Positions 41,339 through 49,848 of a stretch of 64,000 nucleotides of DNA are shown one piece after another (the stretch's first letter is position 1; every line of letters starts with the position of its first letter). The stretch is from Hominenteromicrobium mulieris. GTDB taxonomy: Bacteria; Bacillota; Clostridia; Oscillospirales; Acutalibacteraceae. The stretch is from NCBI RefSeq assembly GCF_020687165.1, contig NZ_JAJEQC010000012.1; one strand, given 5' to 3'. The translations under genes and the position numbers were made by a program. The notes under the pieces are model-generated. The model ran no database searches. It was not told the origin of the DNA and saw only the letters and a program-made list of their open reading frames with translations.

Positions 41339-41351
41339 ATCGGAGGGAAAC

Positions 41352-42245
41352 GTGACAGCGTACTATCATTTGCCCGGCTTATTTGAATTTTTCGAGCTGT
41401 ACAGTGTGTTTTTGCCGCTGTACGGAGCGCACAGAGAATATTTTTACGAGTGGTGCGAGATCGCGTCTGTTTACGGCGCGCCGGCGGACTGCCTTTGGGG
41501 CGGCGGACGCCTCGGCGACGGCGAGCACGACCCGCGCGCGGTACTCTCGCTCATGCAGGAATATAACATCTCCGCGCGGCTGACGTTCAGCAATTCTTTG
41601 TTGGAGGAAAAGCATTTATCTGACCCGAAGTGTAACACGCTGTGTAAGCTGTTTGCGGAGAGCGAAAGCCCGCAAAACGGCGTGATCGTGCATTCCGATT
41701 TACTGTTAGACTATTTAAAAAAGACGTACCCGGGGTTGTATTTTGTTTCGTCTACGACGAAGGTGCTGACGGACTTTGAAGACTTTAAACGGGAGCTCGA
41801 ACGCGAAGATTTTCGGTTTGTCGTGCCGGATTTTCGGCTGAATAAACAAGTTGAAAAGCTGAACGCGCTGCCGCAGGCGCTGAAGGACAAGGCGGAGTTT
41901 CTCTGCAACGAGTGCTGCTCTTTCGGCTGCAAAGACCGCAAAGCGTGTTATGAAGCGGTGAGCCGCAAAAACCTCGGTATAGACGGCCCGGAGCACGTCT
42001 GCACCGTGCCGAATGCAAAGGAGGGCTACCGCTTTTCAAAGGCGATGGAGAACCCGGGTTTTATCGGTGTTGCAGATATACAGAACGTATATCTGCCGAT
42101 GGGCTTCACGAACTTTAAAATTGAGGGTAGGGGACTCGGCAGTGCGCTCATTTTGGAATTTCTGCTTTACTACATGACAAAGCCGGAATACCGGCTGCGC
42201 GTGCGGGAAGAAATATATTTAGACAACATGCTCGATCTGTTTTGA
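41352..42245 (+). CDS. Divergent peptidase U32-like protein
   Basis: A 297-residue protein with TIM-barrel-like alternation. NFKIEGRGLGS near the C-terminus matches the KIEGR hallmark of U32/UbiU-type proteins, and the CNECCSFGCKDRKACY cluster recalls the cysteine ligands of that superfamily, which often hold an Fe-S cluster. GVIVHSDLLLDYL and GLYFVSSTTKVL may be barrel strands. Family roles include tRNA/rRNA hydroxylation and collagenase-like peptidase activity; none can be assigned here. GTG 41352 with GGAGGG is chosen; the upstream extension overlaps the previous gene. Weak overall similarity, moderate confidence. Confidence 0.6.
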   Translation: MTAYYHLPGLFEFFELYSVFLPLYGAHREYFYEWCEIASVYGAPADCLWGGGRLGDGEHDPRAVLSLMQEYNISARLTFSNSLLEEKHLSDPKCNTLCKLFAESESPQNGVIVHSDLLLDYLKKTYPGLYFVSSTTKVLTDFEDFKRELEREDFRFVVPDFRLNKQVEKLNALPQALKDKAEFLCNECCSFGCKDRKACYEAVSRKNLGIDGPEHVCTVPNAKEGYRFSKAMENPGFIGVADIQNVYLPMGFTNFKIEGRGLGSALILEFLLYYMTKPEYRLRVREEIYLDNMLDLF

Positions 42246-42282
42246 AGAAAGCACGGTTTGCGGCAAATTTCGCTGCGGGCCG

Positions 42283-42311
42283 TTTCTTTTTCTCAGCTTC
42301 TGTGCTATAAT
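42283..42311 (+). promoter_or_regulatory. Promoter of the folate operon
   Basis: TGC-TATAAT (extended -10, TATAAT at 42306-42311) lies 17 bp after a weak TTTCTT. The leader to folE is about 30 nt, too short for a tetrahydrofolate riboswitch. Confidence 0.5.
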
Positions 42312-42349
42312 GACGGAAACGAGAAACATGAGGGAAAGGGTGTTCATTT

Positions 42350-42910
42350 ATGGATCTGGAACGAATCGAAAAAGCGGTGCGGGAAATTCTGCTGGCTGTT
42401 GGAGAAGACCCGGAGCGCGAGGGCCTGCAGGAAACGCCGAACCGTGTGGCACGCATGTATGCGGAGATTTTCTCGGGGTTAAAATCCGACCCGAAGCAGC
42501 ATCTCAAAATTTTCCACGAAGAGGGCGAGCACGACGAGCTCGTTTTTGTGCGGGACATTCCGCTTTACTCCGTATGTGAGCACCATTTGCTGCCGTTCAT
42601 CGGCAAGTGCCATATTGCGTATATCCCGCGCGACGGCAAGATCATCGGGCTTTCCAAATTTGCCCGTATTGTCGATTGCTTTGCGCGGCGTCCGCAGGTG
42701 CAGGAGCGTCTGACGGCGCAGATTGCGGACTTTATCGAAGAAAACCTGAACCCGCGCGGCGTGGCGGTGTTCATTGAAGCGGAGCACTTGTGCATGACGA
42801 TGCGCGGCGCGCGTGCGGCGGGCGCTTTGACGCAGACCTCTGCCTTGCGCGGCTGCATGCGCACGGAAGCGAAGACCCGCAATGAGGTCATGCTGCTGCT
42901 CGCAAAGTAA
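42350..42910 (+). CDS. folE: GTP cyclohydrolase I
   Basis: A 186-residue FolE of normal length. It converts GTP to dihydroneopterin triphosphate, the first step of folate synthesis. VCEHHLLPFIGKCHIAYIP holds the zinc cysteine and histidines, and the second zinc cysteine falls in the C-terminal TSALRGCMR block. LSKFARIVDCFARRPQVQERLT is the conserved pterin-site segment. It leads a four-gene folate operon. AAAGGG precedes the ATG. Confidence 0.96.
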   Translation: MDLERIEKAVREILLAVGEDPEREGLQETPNRVARMYAEIFSGLKSDPKQHLKIFHEEGEHDELVFVRDIPLYSVCEHHLLPFIGKCHIAYIPRDGKIIGLSKFARIVDCFARRPQVQERLTAQIADFIEENLNPRGVAVFIEAEHLCMTMRGARAAGALTQTSALRGCMRTEAKTRNEVMLLLAK

Positions 42911-42920
42911 GGAGACCGAT

Positions 42921-43748
42921 ATGACGGAATTTTATGCGGCGGGAAAACACTTTCCGCTGAACAGAACCTATGTGATGGGCATTTTGAACGTGACGCCGGA
43001 TTCGTTTTCCGACGGCGGCAAGTATTTTGACCCCGAAAAAGCGGTGCGCCACGCGGTAGAGATGGAAGCGCAGGGTGTGGACATTGTGGACATCGGCGGG
43101 CAGTCCACCCGCCCGGGCAGCGTGCGCATCTCGCCCGAAGAAGAATGGGCGCGCATTGAAAACGTAGTGAAGGCAGTTGCGGAGAAGACGAACCTTGCCA
43201 TTTCCATCGACACGTTTTACCCCGAGGTGGCGGAAAAAGCCCTCAAAGCCGGCGCACATATCATCAACGACGTGACGGGTTTTGCACCGGAAATGTGGCG
43301 CGCGGTGGAAAACACCGACTGCGGCTGCATCGTGATGCACCCCGGCGATCCGGATGACCTGAACGGCGCGGGCGGCGACATTTTGGAACGCGTTCGGGCA
43401 TTTTTTGAGAAGAAAACGACGGAAGCGGAACAGCGTGGCGTCAATAAAAATCGCCTTTGCTTCGACCCGGGCATCGGCTTTGGCAAGACAAATGAGGAAA
43501 ATTTCGCGCTTATCGCAAATCCGGAGAAAATCCGCGTGCCGGGTACGGCACTTTTGATGGCGGCGTCGAGAAAACGCGTTATCGGTGCTGTTTGCGGCAA
43601 CCCGCCGTTTGAAGACCGCATGGCGGGCACGGTGGCGGCACATACGGCATCGGTGCTGTTCGGCGCAGACATGGTGCGCGCGCACGATACGTTTGAAGCG
43701 GTGCAGGCGGCGCGCGTAGCGGACGCGATAAAGCAATTCAGAAAGTGA
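42921..43748 (+). CDS. folP: Dihydropteroate synthase
   Basis: A 275-residue DHPS, the sulfonamide target, which joins 7,8-dihydropterin pyrophosphate to p-aminobenzoate. MGILNVTPDSFSDGGKY, DIGGQSTRPG and HIINDVTGF are the pterin- and pyrophosphate-binding loops, and AASRKR near the end is the pABA-loop lysine region. ATG 42921 has AAGGAG 6 bp upstream; an upstream in-frame extension overlaps folE. It is 10 bp behind folE and 7 bp ahead of folB. Confidence 0.96.
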   Translation: MTEFYAAGKHFPLNRTYVMGILNVTPDSFSDGGKYFDPEKAVRHAVEMEAQGVDIVDIGGQSTRPGSVRISPEEEWARIENVVKAVAEKTNLAISIDTFYPEVAEKALKAGAHIINDVTGFAPEMWRAVENTDCGCIVMHPGDPDDLNGAGGDILERVRAFFEKKTTEAEQRGVNKNRLCFDPGIGFGKTNEENFALIANPEKIRVPGTALLMAASRKRVIGAVCGNPPFEDRMAGTVAAHTASVLFGADMVRAHDTFEAVQAARVADAIKQFRK

Positions 43749-43755
43749 GTATAAA

Positions 43756-44118
43756 ATGGAAACAATACGCATTAAGGGCCTTGAGATATTTGCCTACCAC
43801 GGCGTGAACCCGGAGGAAAAGGAAAACGGCCAGAAGTTTATTTTAGACATTGCAATGCAGGCGGACATTTCCCGCGCGGCGCAGACAGATGACCTCAACG
43901 AGACTGTGAACTACGCCGCCGTGCGCAAAACGGTGAATGCGGTGTTCACGGCGCAGAAATATGACCTCATTGAGCGCGCGGCGCAGGTGGTATGCGATGC
44001 GATTTTGGAGAACTACCCGAAGGTGCAGAGCGTGACGGTGGAGCTGAAAAAGCCGGAAGCGCCCATCAACGCGGTGTTCGATTACGTCTCGGTCGAAATG
44101 ACAAGGAGCCGTGCATGA
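43756..44118 (+). CDS. folB: Dihydroneopterin aldolase
   Basis: A 120-residue FolB with the usual start IRIKGLEIFAYHGVNPEEKENGQKF, where the Y-H-G-V-x-x-E-E block binds the pterin, and the catalytic lysine is in the VTVELKKPEAPI segment. It cleaves 7,8-dihydroneopterin to 6-hydroxymethyl-dihydropterin and glycolaldehyde. The stop TGA overlaps the folK ATG. The ribosome site is weak (GTGAG), and translation may be coupled to folP 7 bp upstream. Confidence 0.95.
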   Translation: METIRIKGLEIFAYHGVNPEEKENGQKFILDIAMQADISRAAQTDDLNETVNYAAVRKTVNAVFTAQKYDLIERAAQVVCDAILENYPKVQSVTVELKKPEAPINAVFDYVSVEMTRSRA

Positions 44119-44615
44119 AGCGCGTCGTCTTGGGGCTCGGCACAAATTTAGGCGACCGCCGGGAAAATCTGCGCGCAGCGCTCGCGGCGCTTTCGCATTT
44201 ACCGAAAACGGAGGTCGAAAGTGTTTCTTCCGTGTGGCAGACCGCGCCGTTTGACGTGCCGGACGAGCAACAGGACTATTGGAATATTTGCGTTTTGCTG
44301 AAAACGGAGCTTTCGCCAAGCGCGGTGCTCGGCGCGTGCCTCGGCATAGAGGCAGCGATGGGGCGCGTGCGGGAAATTTACCACGGCGCACGGTGCATGG
44401 ACTTAGATGTTTTGCTGTACGAGGGCTTCACACAGCGCGAAAAGGAGCTCAATGTGCCGCACCCCGGCATTTTGGAGCGCGCGTTCGTGCTGTTCCCGCT
44501 TTTGGAGCTGTTTCCGGAAAAGAATGCGTTCGGCTTCGATTTTGCGGACGCACCGGGCTTTAAAGACGGGGACGACGTGCAGCGCGTCGGCGCGGCGAAA
44601 GAAATCTTGAATTGA
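44115..44615 (+). CDS. folK: 6-hydroxymethyl-dihydropterin pyrophosphokinase
   Basis: A 166-residue HPPK. VVLGLGTNLGDRRENL opens it, VWQTAPFDVPDEQQDYWN binds pterin, and GRVREIYHGARCMDLDVLLY carries the two catalytic aspartates, with Y-H-G-A replacing the more common R-x-x-x-x-G-P-R arrangement. NVPHPGILERAFVLFPLLE closes the fold. It transfers pyrophosphate from ATP to the pterin for FolP. ATG 44115 with AAGGAG overlaps the folB stop by 4 bp; a longer upstream frame lies within folB. Confidence 0.94.
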   Translation: MKRVVLGLGTNLGDRRENLRAALAALSHLPKTEVESVSSVWQTAPFDVPDEQQDYWNICVLLKTELSPSAVLGACLGIEAAMGRVREIYHGARCMDLDVLLYEGFTQREKELNVPHPGILERAFVLFPLLELFPEKNAFGFDFADAPGFKDGDDVQRVGAAKEILN

Positions 44616-44637
44616 TATTTCTAATGCAGAAAATTGA

Positions 44638-44665
44638 GGAAGCTAAGTGCTTCCCTTTTTTCTTT
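44638..44665 (+). terminator. Terminator of the folate operon
   Basis: GGAAGC-TAAGT-GCTTCC is followed by C and TTTTTTCTTTT, a short stem with a strong T-run. Confidence 0.75.
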
Positions 44666-44713
44666 TGAAATGTAAACTTTCCGTGTCTGATTACAGAAAG
44701 ATTTCAAAAAAGC

Positions 44714-44742
44714 TTGAAAAAGTTACCGAATTGTAATATATT
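44714..44742 (+). promoter_or_regulatory. Promoter of the M23 peptidase gene
   Basis: TTGAAA at 44714-44719 and TATATT at 44737-44742 are separated by 17 bp, with a leader of about 50 nt. Confidence 0.65.
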
Positions 44743-44799
44743 ATAAGGGTAGAGTTTTTTAGGACTCTTGATTTTTGTGAAAACACGGAGTTAATCGAT

Positions 44800-46071
44800 A
44801 TGAAGATGAAGAAAAAAAGCTTGCGTTTTGTGGCCGGTGTGCTGGCGGTGACGATGCTCATTTCCTCCAACTCGGTCTTTGCGACCACGACGGCAGAATA
44901 CGATGAGCAGATTGAATCCATTAAATCGCAGCAGGCGGAAAATGAAGCCGAGGCTGAGCGCCTTAACGAAAAGCTTGATTCGCTGCGCGACCAGACGAGT
45001 GAAGCTGAAGCGTATCAGGCAACGCTCGAAGAGCAGATCACGACGTACCAGACGAGCATCGACCTTGCGGTGCAGAACATCACGCAGCTCAATACGAACA
45101 TCACGAACCTCGAAGCCGAGATTAAAAAGGCGGACGAGGAATATGCCGATACATTTGCGGAATTGAAAGTCCGTTTGCGCTCGCTGTATGCTTCCGGCGG
45201 CAACCTGACGACGCTGCAGATCTTATTTGATTCCACGAGCCTTTACGATTTTTCCATGCGCTCCGAGGCGATGAAGACCATCACGAAGCACGACCGCGAG
45301 CTGATGGAGAAAATCCGCCTTTACCGCATTCAGACGCAGGATCAGCGCGATGAGCTCAACAAAGAAAAAGAGGAGCTTGCCGACCAGAAGAAAGACCTTG
45401 AAAAGAAGCAGGAAGAATTGCAGGCGCTCGAGGAAGAAAACCAGAAGCTCATCGACGAGCTGAATATCCAGAGCAGCGAGACGGAAAGCGATTTGGCGGC
45501 GGCCGAAGCGGCGAAGGAAGATTACGTTTCGCAGCTTGATCAGCTTATCGCAGACCGAAATGCGCAGGCCGAAAAGGAAGAGGAAGCACGCCGTCAGGCA
45601 GAAGCGAACCAGAATGCCGCGAACAACAACTCCGGCAGCGGCAACACGTTTTCCGGCTCGGGTAACACGAGCGATGTTTTGAACACCGGCGACCTTTCAT
45701 TCAGTTGGCCGCTTGCGGGCTACGGCTACGGCAGCATCACACAGTATTTCGGCGGCATGTTCAGTGGCTCGCCGCACGGCGGTGTGGACATCGGCGTTCC
45801 GTACGGTACCCCCATTTACGCGGCGGAATCCGGCCAGGTCATCTCTGCGGAGTACCACTGGTCCTGGGGCAATAACGTGCTCATCTGGCACAACGGTACA
45901 TATTCCACGCGCTACGCGCATTGCAGCTCGCTTGCGGTTTCCGCAGGCGAATATGTGGAAAAGGGCCAGATCGTCGGCTATGTCGGCTCCACAGGTCAGT
46001 CCACGGGCAACCACCTCCACTTTGAGGTCTACCAGAACGGCACGCGCGTTGACCCGCTGAATTTCGTGTAA
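44800..46071 (+). CDS. Secreted coiled-coil M23 peptidase (EnvC/CwlO-type murein hydrolase)
   Basis: A 423-residue exported protein. The signal peptide (about residues 1-29) ends at SVFA. Residues about 32-265 form long coiled coils in two parts, as in EnvC, PcsB and CwlO. A Ser/Gly/Asn linker leads to an M23 domain (about 300-423) with intact zinc ligands in HGGVDIG, then RYAHC and HLHFEVY. It would cleave peptidoglycan cross-links or peptide stems outside the membrane. PcsB/CwlO relatives are held inactive by the coil until FtsEX acts; no ftsEX is in this window. It is monocistronic. Confidence 0.9.
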   Translation: MKMKKKSLRFVAGVLAVTMLISSNSVFATTTAEYDEQIESIKSQQAENEAEAERLNEKLDSLRDQTSEAEAYQATLEEQITTYQTSIDLAVQNITQLNTNITNLEAEIKKADEEYADTFAELKVRLRSLYASGGNLTTLQILFDSTSLYDFSMRSEAMKTITKHDRELMEKIRLYRIQTQDQRDELNKEKEELADQKKDLEKKQEELQALEEENQKLIDELNIQSSETESDLAAAEAAKEDYVSQLDQLIADRNAQAEKEEEARRQAEANQNAANNNSGSGNTFSGSGNTSDVLNTGDLSFSWPLAGYGYGSITQYFGGMFSGSPHGGVDIGVPYGTPIYAAESGQVISAEYHWSWGNNVLIWHNGTYSTRYAHCSSLAVSAGEYVEKGQIVGYVGSTGQSTGNHLHFEVYQNGTRVDPLNFV

Positions 46072-46089
46072 GATAGCTTATAAAATGAT

Positions 46090-46133
46090 AAACACTCCAA
46101 AAAGTTCGGTTTTAACCGCTTTTTGGAGTGTTT
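46090..46133 (+). terminator. Terminator of the M23 peptidase gene
   Basis: A perfect 15-bp stem, AAACACTCCAAAAAG with CTTTTTGGAGTGTTT, is followed by TTT. Confidence 0.85.
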
Positions 46134-46177
46134 TTTATGTGGCATAGGGTTTTAGAGAGTTACAAAGAAGTGCCTGT

Positions 46178-46206
46178 TTGTGCGGGTAAAAACGGTCGGT
46201 TATAAT
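46178..46206 (+). promoter_or_regulatory. Orphan promoter-like element, no normal gene downstream
   Basis: TTGTGC at 46178-46183 and a consensus TATAAT at 46201-46206 are 17 bp apart. Only about 85 bp follow before the convergent gene end. That space holds GGCGGAAAGCC and GGAAGGGGCTTTTCC hairpins and a seven-codon frame (46253-46276, MNEVIGS) behind AAGGGG. It may make a small RNA or be a remnant. Confidence 0.4.
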
Positions 46207-46293
46207 AAACCTAAAGAAAGGCGGAAAGCCGAAACGGAAGGGGCTTTTCCACATGAACGAAGTCATAGGCTCATAATTTTACCGCTCGAGTTT

Positions 46294-47340
46294 TTATAGA
46301 AGAGGAAATGTTTCAGGCGCAAACGGCGTTTCATGGAAGACGATGCGCCACGTGATCTTCTCCGGAGGCGCAAAATGCAGCGCCGAGCAGGTGGTCAGCA
46401 CGGCTTTGTCTTCGCTTTTTGCCGTGACAAACAGCGCCGTGGGTCCGTCTGCGCCACCGATGATGCAGACAACGGCAGCGTTTTGCGCTTCGGGCATGAA
46501 CGGGTAGTCCTTGGGCGCTTCGCGCTCAACAGGCGGATCGTTCTGCGTGCAGTCCTCAACGGAGATGAGGTTTTTCGGCGGGGCAGGCGAGACCGTATAG
46601 GTCATTGCGGTAAATCGATTTGGAAAATCGAAACGCGCGTCGGAAAAAGCGTTTTTCGGCAGCGTCTGCGGCTCCAAATTCTGAGCCGTCAGCGTGTACG
46701 GTATGCCGTTATGGGAAAACGTAAATATGTCGCCGGGCTTTTGAACTTCAAACTCCGCGCCGGGCACGCGCACGGGCTGCGGGGTCAGCGTCAACGCGAG
46801 CGACGAAATGCTTTTCGGGCGGCGCTTCGTCTTCCACGGGAACGAATAGCGGTGAATCGCCCAGCCGTCTTCGGGGTTTAGCCCGTAGTGGTCGATGATC
46901 GCGCGCTCGGTGGGCGTGTCAAAATCGATTTCGTCTTCGTCGAGTGCAGGCTCACAAGCCGCAGCGTTTTGAAACAGCGGGTGGTACGAAAGCCCGTGAC
47001 CCTGCGAAAACGGGAGCGTCTGTCCGTTCAGCTCAATTTGCGGCGAAAACTCAAAAGCCAGCGGATTTTCGCGCTCCGCCTGTTCGAATACATCGTTCGG
47101 CACGTCTTCATCTTCAAGGTGCTCCCATTTTTTACAGAAATCTTCGAGCGCCGCTTTATCAGCGCGCATGAGAATGTCGAGCACAAGTCCTTTTGCGGTA
47201 AGGTACGCCGCGGGCACGTACCAATCGCGTCCCGCAAAGCGGAACTTTTGATTTAGCTTGAGCACCTGCCCGGGGTGGCTGCCGTCCGGGCTTTTGCCGC
47301 CGAAGCTGCCGTTAAAGTAGACTTTCCACACGTCTTTCAT
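46294..47340 (-). CDS. Unknown protein with IIGGADGPT motif
   Basis: A 348-residue soluble-looking protein with no signal peptide or clear membrane segment. I do not recognise a family for the body, which is beta-rich with many prolines. Near the C-terminus it has V-V-C-I-I-G-G-A-D-G-P-T-A-L-F-V, a motif known from beta subunits of Na+-translocating decarboxylases and also from small clostridial proteins that are often misannotated after it. Here the rest has no resemblance to that membrane subunit. GGAGG precedes ATG 47340 and overlaps the stop of the upstream OYE-family gene, so the two are cotranscribed. Confidence 0.6.
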   Translation of the reverse strand: MKDVWKVYFNGSFGGKSPDGSHPGQVLKLNQKFRFAGRDWYVPAAYLTAKGLVLDILMRADKAALEDFCKKWEHLEDEDVPNDVFEQAERENPLAFEFSPQIELNGQTLPFSQGHGLSYHPLFQNAAACEPALDEDEIDFDTPTERAIIDHYGLNPEDGWAIHRYSFPWKTKRRPKSISSLALTLTPQPVRVPGAEFEVQKPGDIFTFSHNGIPYTLTAQNLEPQTLPKNAFSDARFDFPNRFTAMTYTVSPAPPKNLISVEDCTQNDPPVEREAPKDYPFMPEAQNAAVVCIIGGADGPTALFVTAKSEDKAVLTTCSALHFAPPEKITWRIVFHETPFAPETFPLL

Positions 47341-47342
47341 GG

Positions 47343-48341
47343 TTATTCCTCCATTTCCTTTTTCGCCCAGTCGGCGTCCTTGAAAATCGCGCGGCCTACG
47401 CCGATGAGGTCGGCGGCGCCTTCCTCAAGCAGTACTTCGGCTTCGTTCGCCTTTGTCACGCCGCCCGTCAGAATGACCGGCACATGCACGGCTTCGCGAA
47501 TCGCGGAGGAAGCGTCCGAAAAGAAACCGGGGCCCTTTCTGTTTTTCACCGTAAAGCCGCAGAAGCCGCCGGAAATATCGAGCAGGTCAACACCGGCTTT
47601 CTCAAACTTTTTGCAGGCATACACCGCGTCGTCAATGGTCGCGCCGCTCTCGGTGTAGTCGCTCGCGCCGAGACGCAGGGCAACGAGGTAATCCGCGCCC
47701 ACGGCTTCGCGCACCGCGCGGATGACGTCCAAAAGCAGGTGAATGCGCCCGTCGAGGTCGCCGCCGTAAGCATCCGTGCGCTTGTTGCCGAGCGGGGAGT
47801 AGAACTGGTCAAGAAGATACCCGTGTGCCGCATGAATTTCTACGCCGTCAAACCCGGCTTCTTTTACGCGCAGCGCGGCTTCGGCAAACTTTTTTGCAAC
47901 GGCGTGCATGTCGTCCGCGGTCATTTCGCGCACGGGCTTTTCGCTTTTGCGTGCATACTCCGGCTGTGCCGTGACGCTCGCACTGATTGCCGGATAGCCG
48001 GTGATTTCCTCCATTGCCGCGCTGCCCGCGTGGTTGATCTGCGCGATGACGGCGGTGTTGTTTTTATGAATAGTCTCCACAAGCTTTGTAAGGCCCGGAA
48101 TATCGGTGTCGCGCGAAACGGAGAGCTGGCCCTCGTGCGCCTTGCCCTCGGGACTGATGTAAGCGTGTTCGGTGACGATGAGTCCGATGCAGCCGCCTTT
48201 GGAGCGCGCGTCGTAGTATGCGAGCAGGTCGTCCTGCACGGTACCGTCCGGCGTTTTGCCGGTTGCCATCGGCGGCATGACAAGGCGGTTTGCGAGTTCC
48301 ACATTATGGACGGTGAGCGGGGTGTGCAGAAGTTTGTTCAT
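47343..48341 (-). CDS. NADH:flavin oxidoreductase (Old Yellow Enzyme family)
   Basis: A 332-residue FMN TIM-barrel enzyme. It has the N-terminal NRLVMPPMATG, AQINHAGSAA, the catalytic HAAHGYLLDQFYSPLGNKRTDAYGG block, and a late ILTGGV phosphate-binding strand. Length fits the short YqjM/YqiG branch without the 2,4-dienoyl-CoA reductase extension. It reduces activated C=C bonds of enones or nitro compounds with NAD(P)H. AAAGGAA precedes the ATG. The gene is 2 bp ahead of the IIGGADGPT protein gene. Confidence 0.9.
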   Translation of the reverse strand: MNKLLHTPLTVHNVELANRLVMPPMATGKTPDGTVQDDLLAYYDARSKGGCIGLIVTEHAYISPEGKAHEGQLSVSRDTDIPGLTKLVETIHKNNTAVIAQINHAGSAAMEEITGYPAISASVTAQPEYARKSEKPVREMTADDMHAVAKKFAEAALRVKEAGFDGVEIHAAHGYLLDQFYSPLGNKRTDAYGGDLDGRIHLLLDVIRAVREAVGADYLVALRLGASDYTESGATIDDAVYACKKFEKAGVDLLDISGGFCGFTVKNRKGPGFFSDASSAIREAVHVPVILTGGVTKANEAEVLLEEGAADLIGVGRAIFKDADWAKKEMEE

Positions 48342-48537
48342 GGTGAAAATTCCTTTCCGTTCGGTTTTTAAAGCGATGCTGTTTTATTTGATATCATGCA
48401 GAAATTACTTTTTGGTGCAGTGTACTGAGGATGAGCACAGTATATCACAGCGGTTTTCAACTTTCCAGATATAAAGCATGAAAAAATGGCTTTTGGACAT
48501 ACTGAAAGCGTATTGCAAAACAGAAAGGATGAAAACG

Positions 48538-49797
48538 ATGAAAATACAAAAGGTTCTGGCGACGGAAATTCTCGATTCCCGCGGCACGCCGACCGTCGGC
48601 GCAACGGTCATCTTGAGCGACGGCTCCGTCGGCACGGCGAACGCGCCCTCCGGCGCATCGACGGGCAAATTTGAAGCGCACGAAAAGCGCGATAATGACC
48701 GCAAGCGCTATCTCGGGCGCGGCGTGAAAAAAGCCGTGGAGGGCATTGAGGAAACCGTTGCCCCGGTGCTCGAAAATATGCAGCGCGTGACGGTGCAGAA
48801 CATCGACAGAATGCTCATCGAGCTCGACAACACCAAAAACAAAGAAAAGCTCGGCGCAAACGCCACATTGGCGGTGTCGCTCGCTGCTGCAAAGGCGCTT
48901 GCCGCGCACTATAAACAACCGTTTTTCCGCTACCTCGGCGGCACGAACGCACAGAAGCTTCCCGTGCCGATGATGAACATTTTAAACGGCGGCGCGCACG
49001 CGGCGAATAACGTGGATATTCAGGAGTTCATGATTGTGCCCGTGGGCGCAAAATCGTTTTCGGAGGCCGTGCGCACGGGCAGCGAGATCTACCACACGCT
49101 CGGCGGCATTTTGAAACAGCGCGGTCTTGCGGTCTCCGTGGGCGATGAGGGCGGCTTCGCGCCGAACCTCGCAAGCGACGAAGAAGCGATAGAGGTCATT
49201 TTGGAGGCCGTTTCGAGCGCGGGCTACACGACGGACGAGGTGAAGATTACGCTTGACGCGGCTGCGAGCGAATGGACGGCGAACGACGGCTATCTTTTAC
49301 CGAAGCGCGGCACAAAATACACCTCCGCGCAGCTCATCGCGTATTGGGAAAAGCTGTGCGAAAAGTACCCCATCTGCTCGATTGAAGACCCGCTCGGCGA
49401 AGAGGATTGGCCCGCGTGGACAACCGTTACCGAAAAGCTCGGCAAAAAAATCATGCTTGTCGGTGATGACCTGTTCGTTACGAATTCGACACGAATTCGC
49501 GAGGGCATCGGGCGCAAGGCCGCAAACGCACTGCTTGTAAAGCCGAACCAGATCGGCACACTGACGGAAACGCTCGCCGCCGTGGAGCTTGCAAAGGAGA
49601 ACGGCATGAAGATCGTCATGTCGCACCGCTCGGGCGAAACGGAGGACACGAGCATCGCGGATATTGCCGTTGCCGTAAACGCAGGGTTCATCAAATCCGG
49701 CGCGCCGTGCCGCAGCGACCGCACCGCAAAATACAACCGCCTGCTGCGCATTGCAAAGGAAAATGAAATGGACGAAATGTACGGCACAGGCAAATAA
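48538..49797 (+). CDS. eno: Enolase
   Basis: A 419-residue enolase of normal length. ILDSRGTPTVGATV, SGASTGKFEA (with G-A-S-T-G loop), NGGAHAANNVDIQEFM, IEDPLGEEDW and the terminal SHRSGETEDTSIAD motif are all present, including the lysine and glutamates that bind Mg2+ and 2-phosphoglycerate. It catalyses 2-phosphoglycerate to phosphoenolpyruvate in glycolysis. ATG 48538 is chosen: AAAGG lies 9 bp upstream and the protein starts at the usual KIQKVLATEILDSRG. An upstream extension adds 20 residues with no family match. It stands alone, with a terminator. Confidence 0.97.
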   Translation: MKIQKVLATEILDSRGTPTVGATVILSDGSVGTANAPSGASTGKFEAHEKRDNDRKRYLGRGVKKAVEGIEETVAPVLENMQRVTVQNIDRMLIELDNTKNKEKLGANATLAVSLAAAKALAAHYKQPFFRYLGGTNAQKLPVPMMNILNGGAHAANNVDIQEFMIVPVGAKSFSEAVRTGSEIYHTLGGILKQRGLAVSVGDEGGFAPNLASDEEAIEVILEAVSSAGYTTDEVKITLDAAASEWTANDGYLLPKRGTKYTSAQLIAYWEKLCEKYPICSIEDPLGEEDWPAWTTVTEKLGKKIMLVGDDLFVTNSTRIREGIGRKAANALLVKPNQIGTLTETLAAVELAKENGMKIVMSHRSGETEDTSIADIAVAVNAGFIKSGAPCRSDRTAKYNRLLRIAKENEMDEMYGTGK

Positions 49798-49833
49798 AAA
49801 AGGGTATCTCGGTTTTCGCCGAGATACCCTTTT
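49798..49833 (+). terminator. Terminator of eno
   Basis: The perfect stem AAAAGGGTATCTCGG/CCGAGATACCCTTT also serves the convergent isomerase gene. Confidence 0.85.
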
Positions 49834-49848
49834 AAGTTCAGAAAAGGT

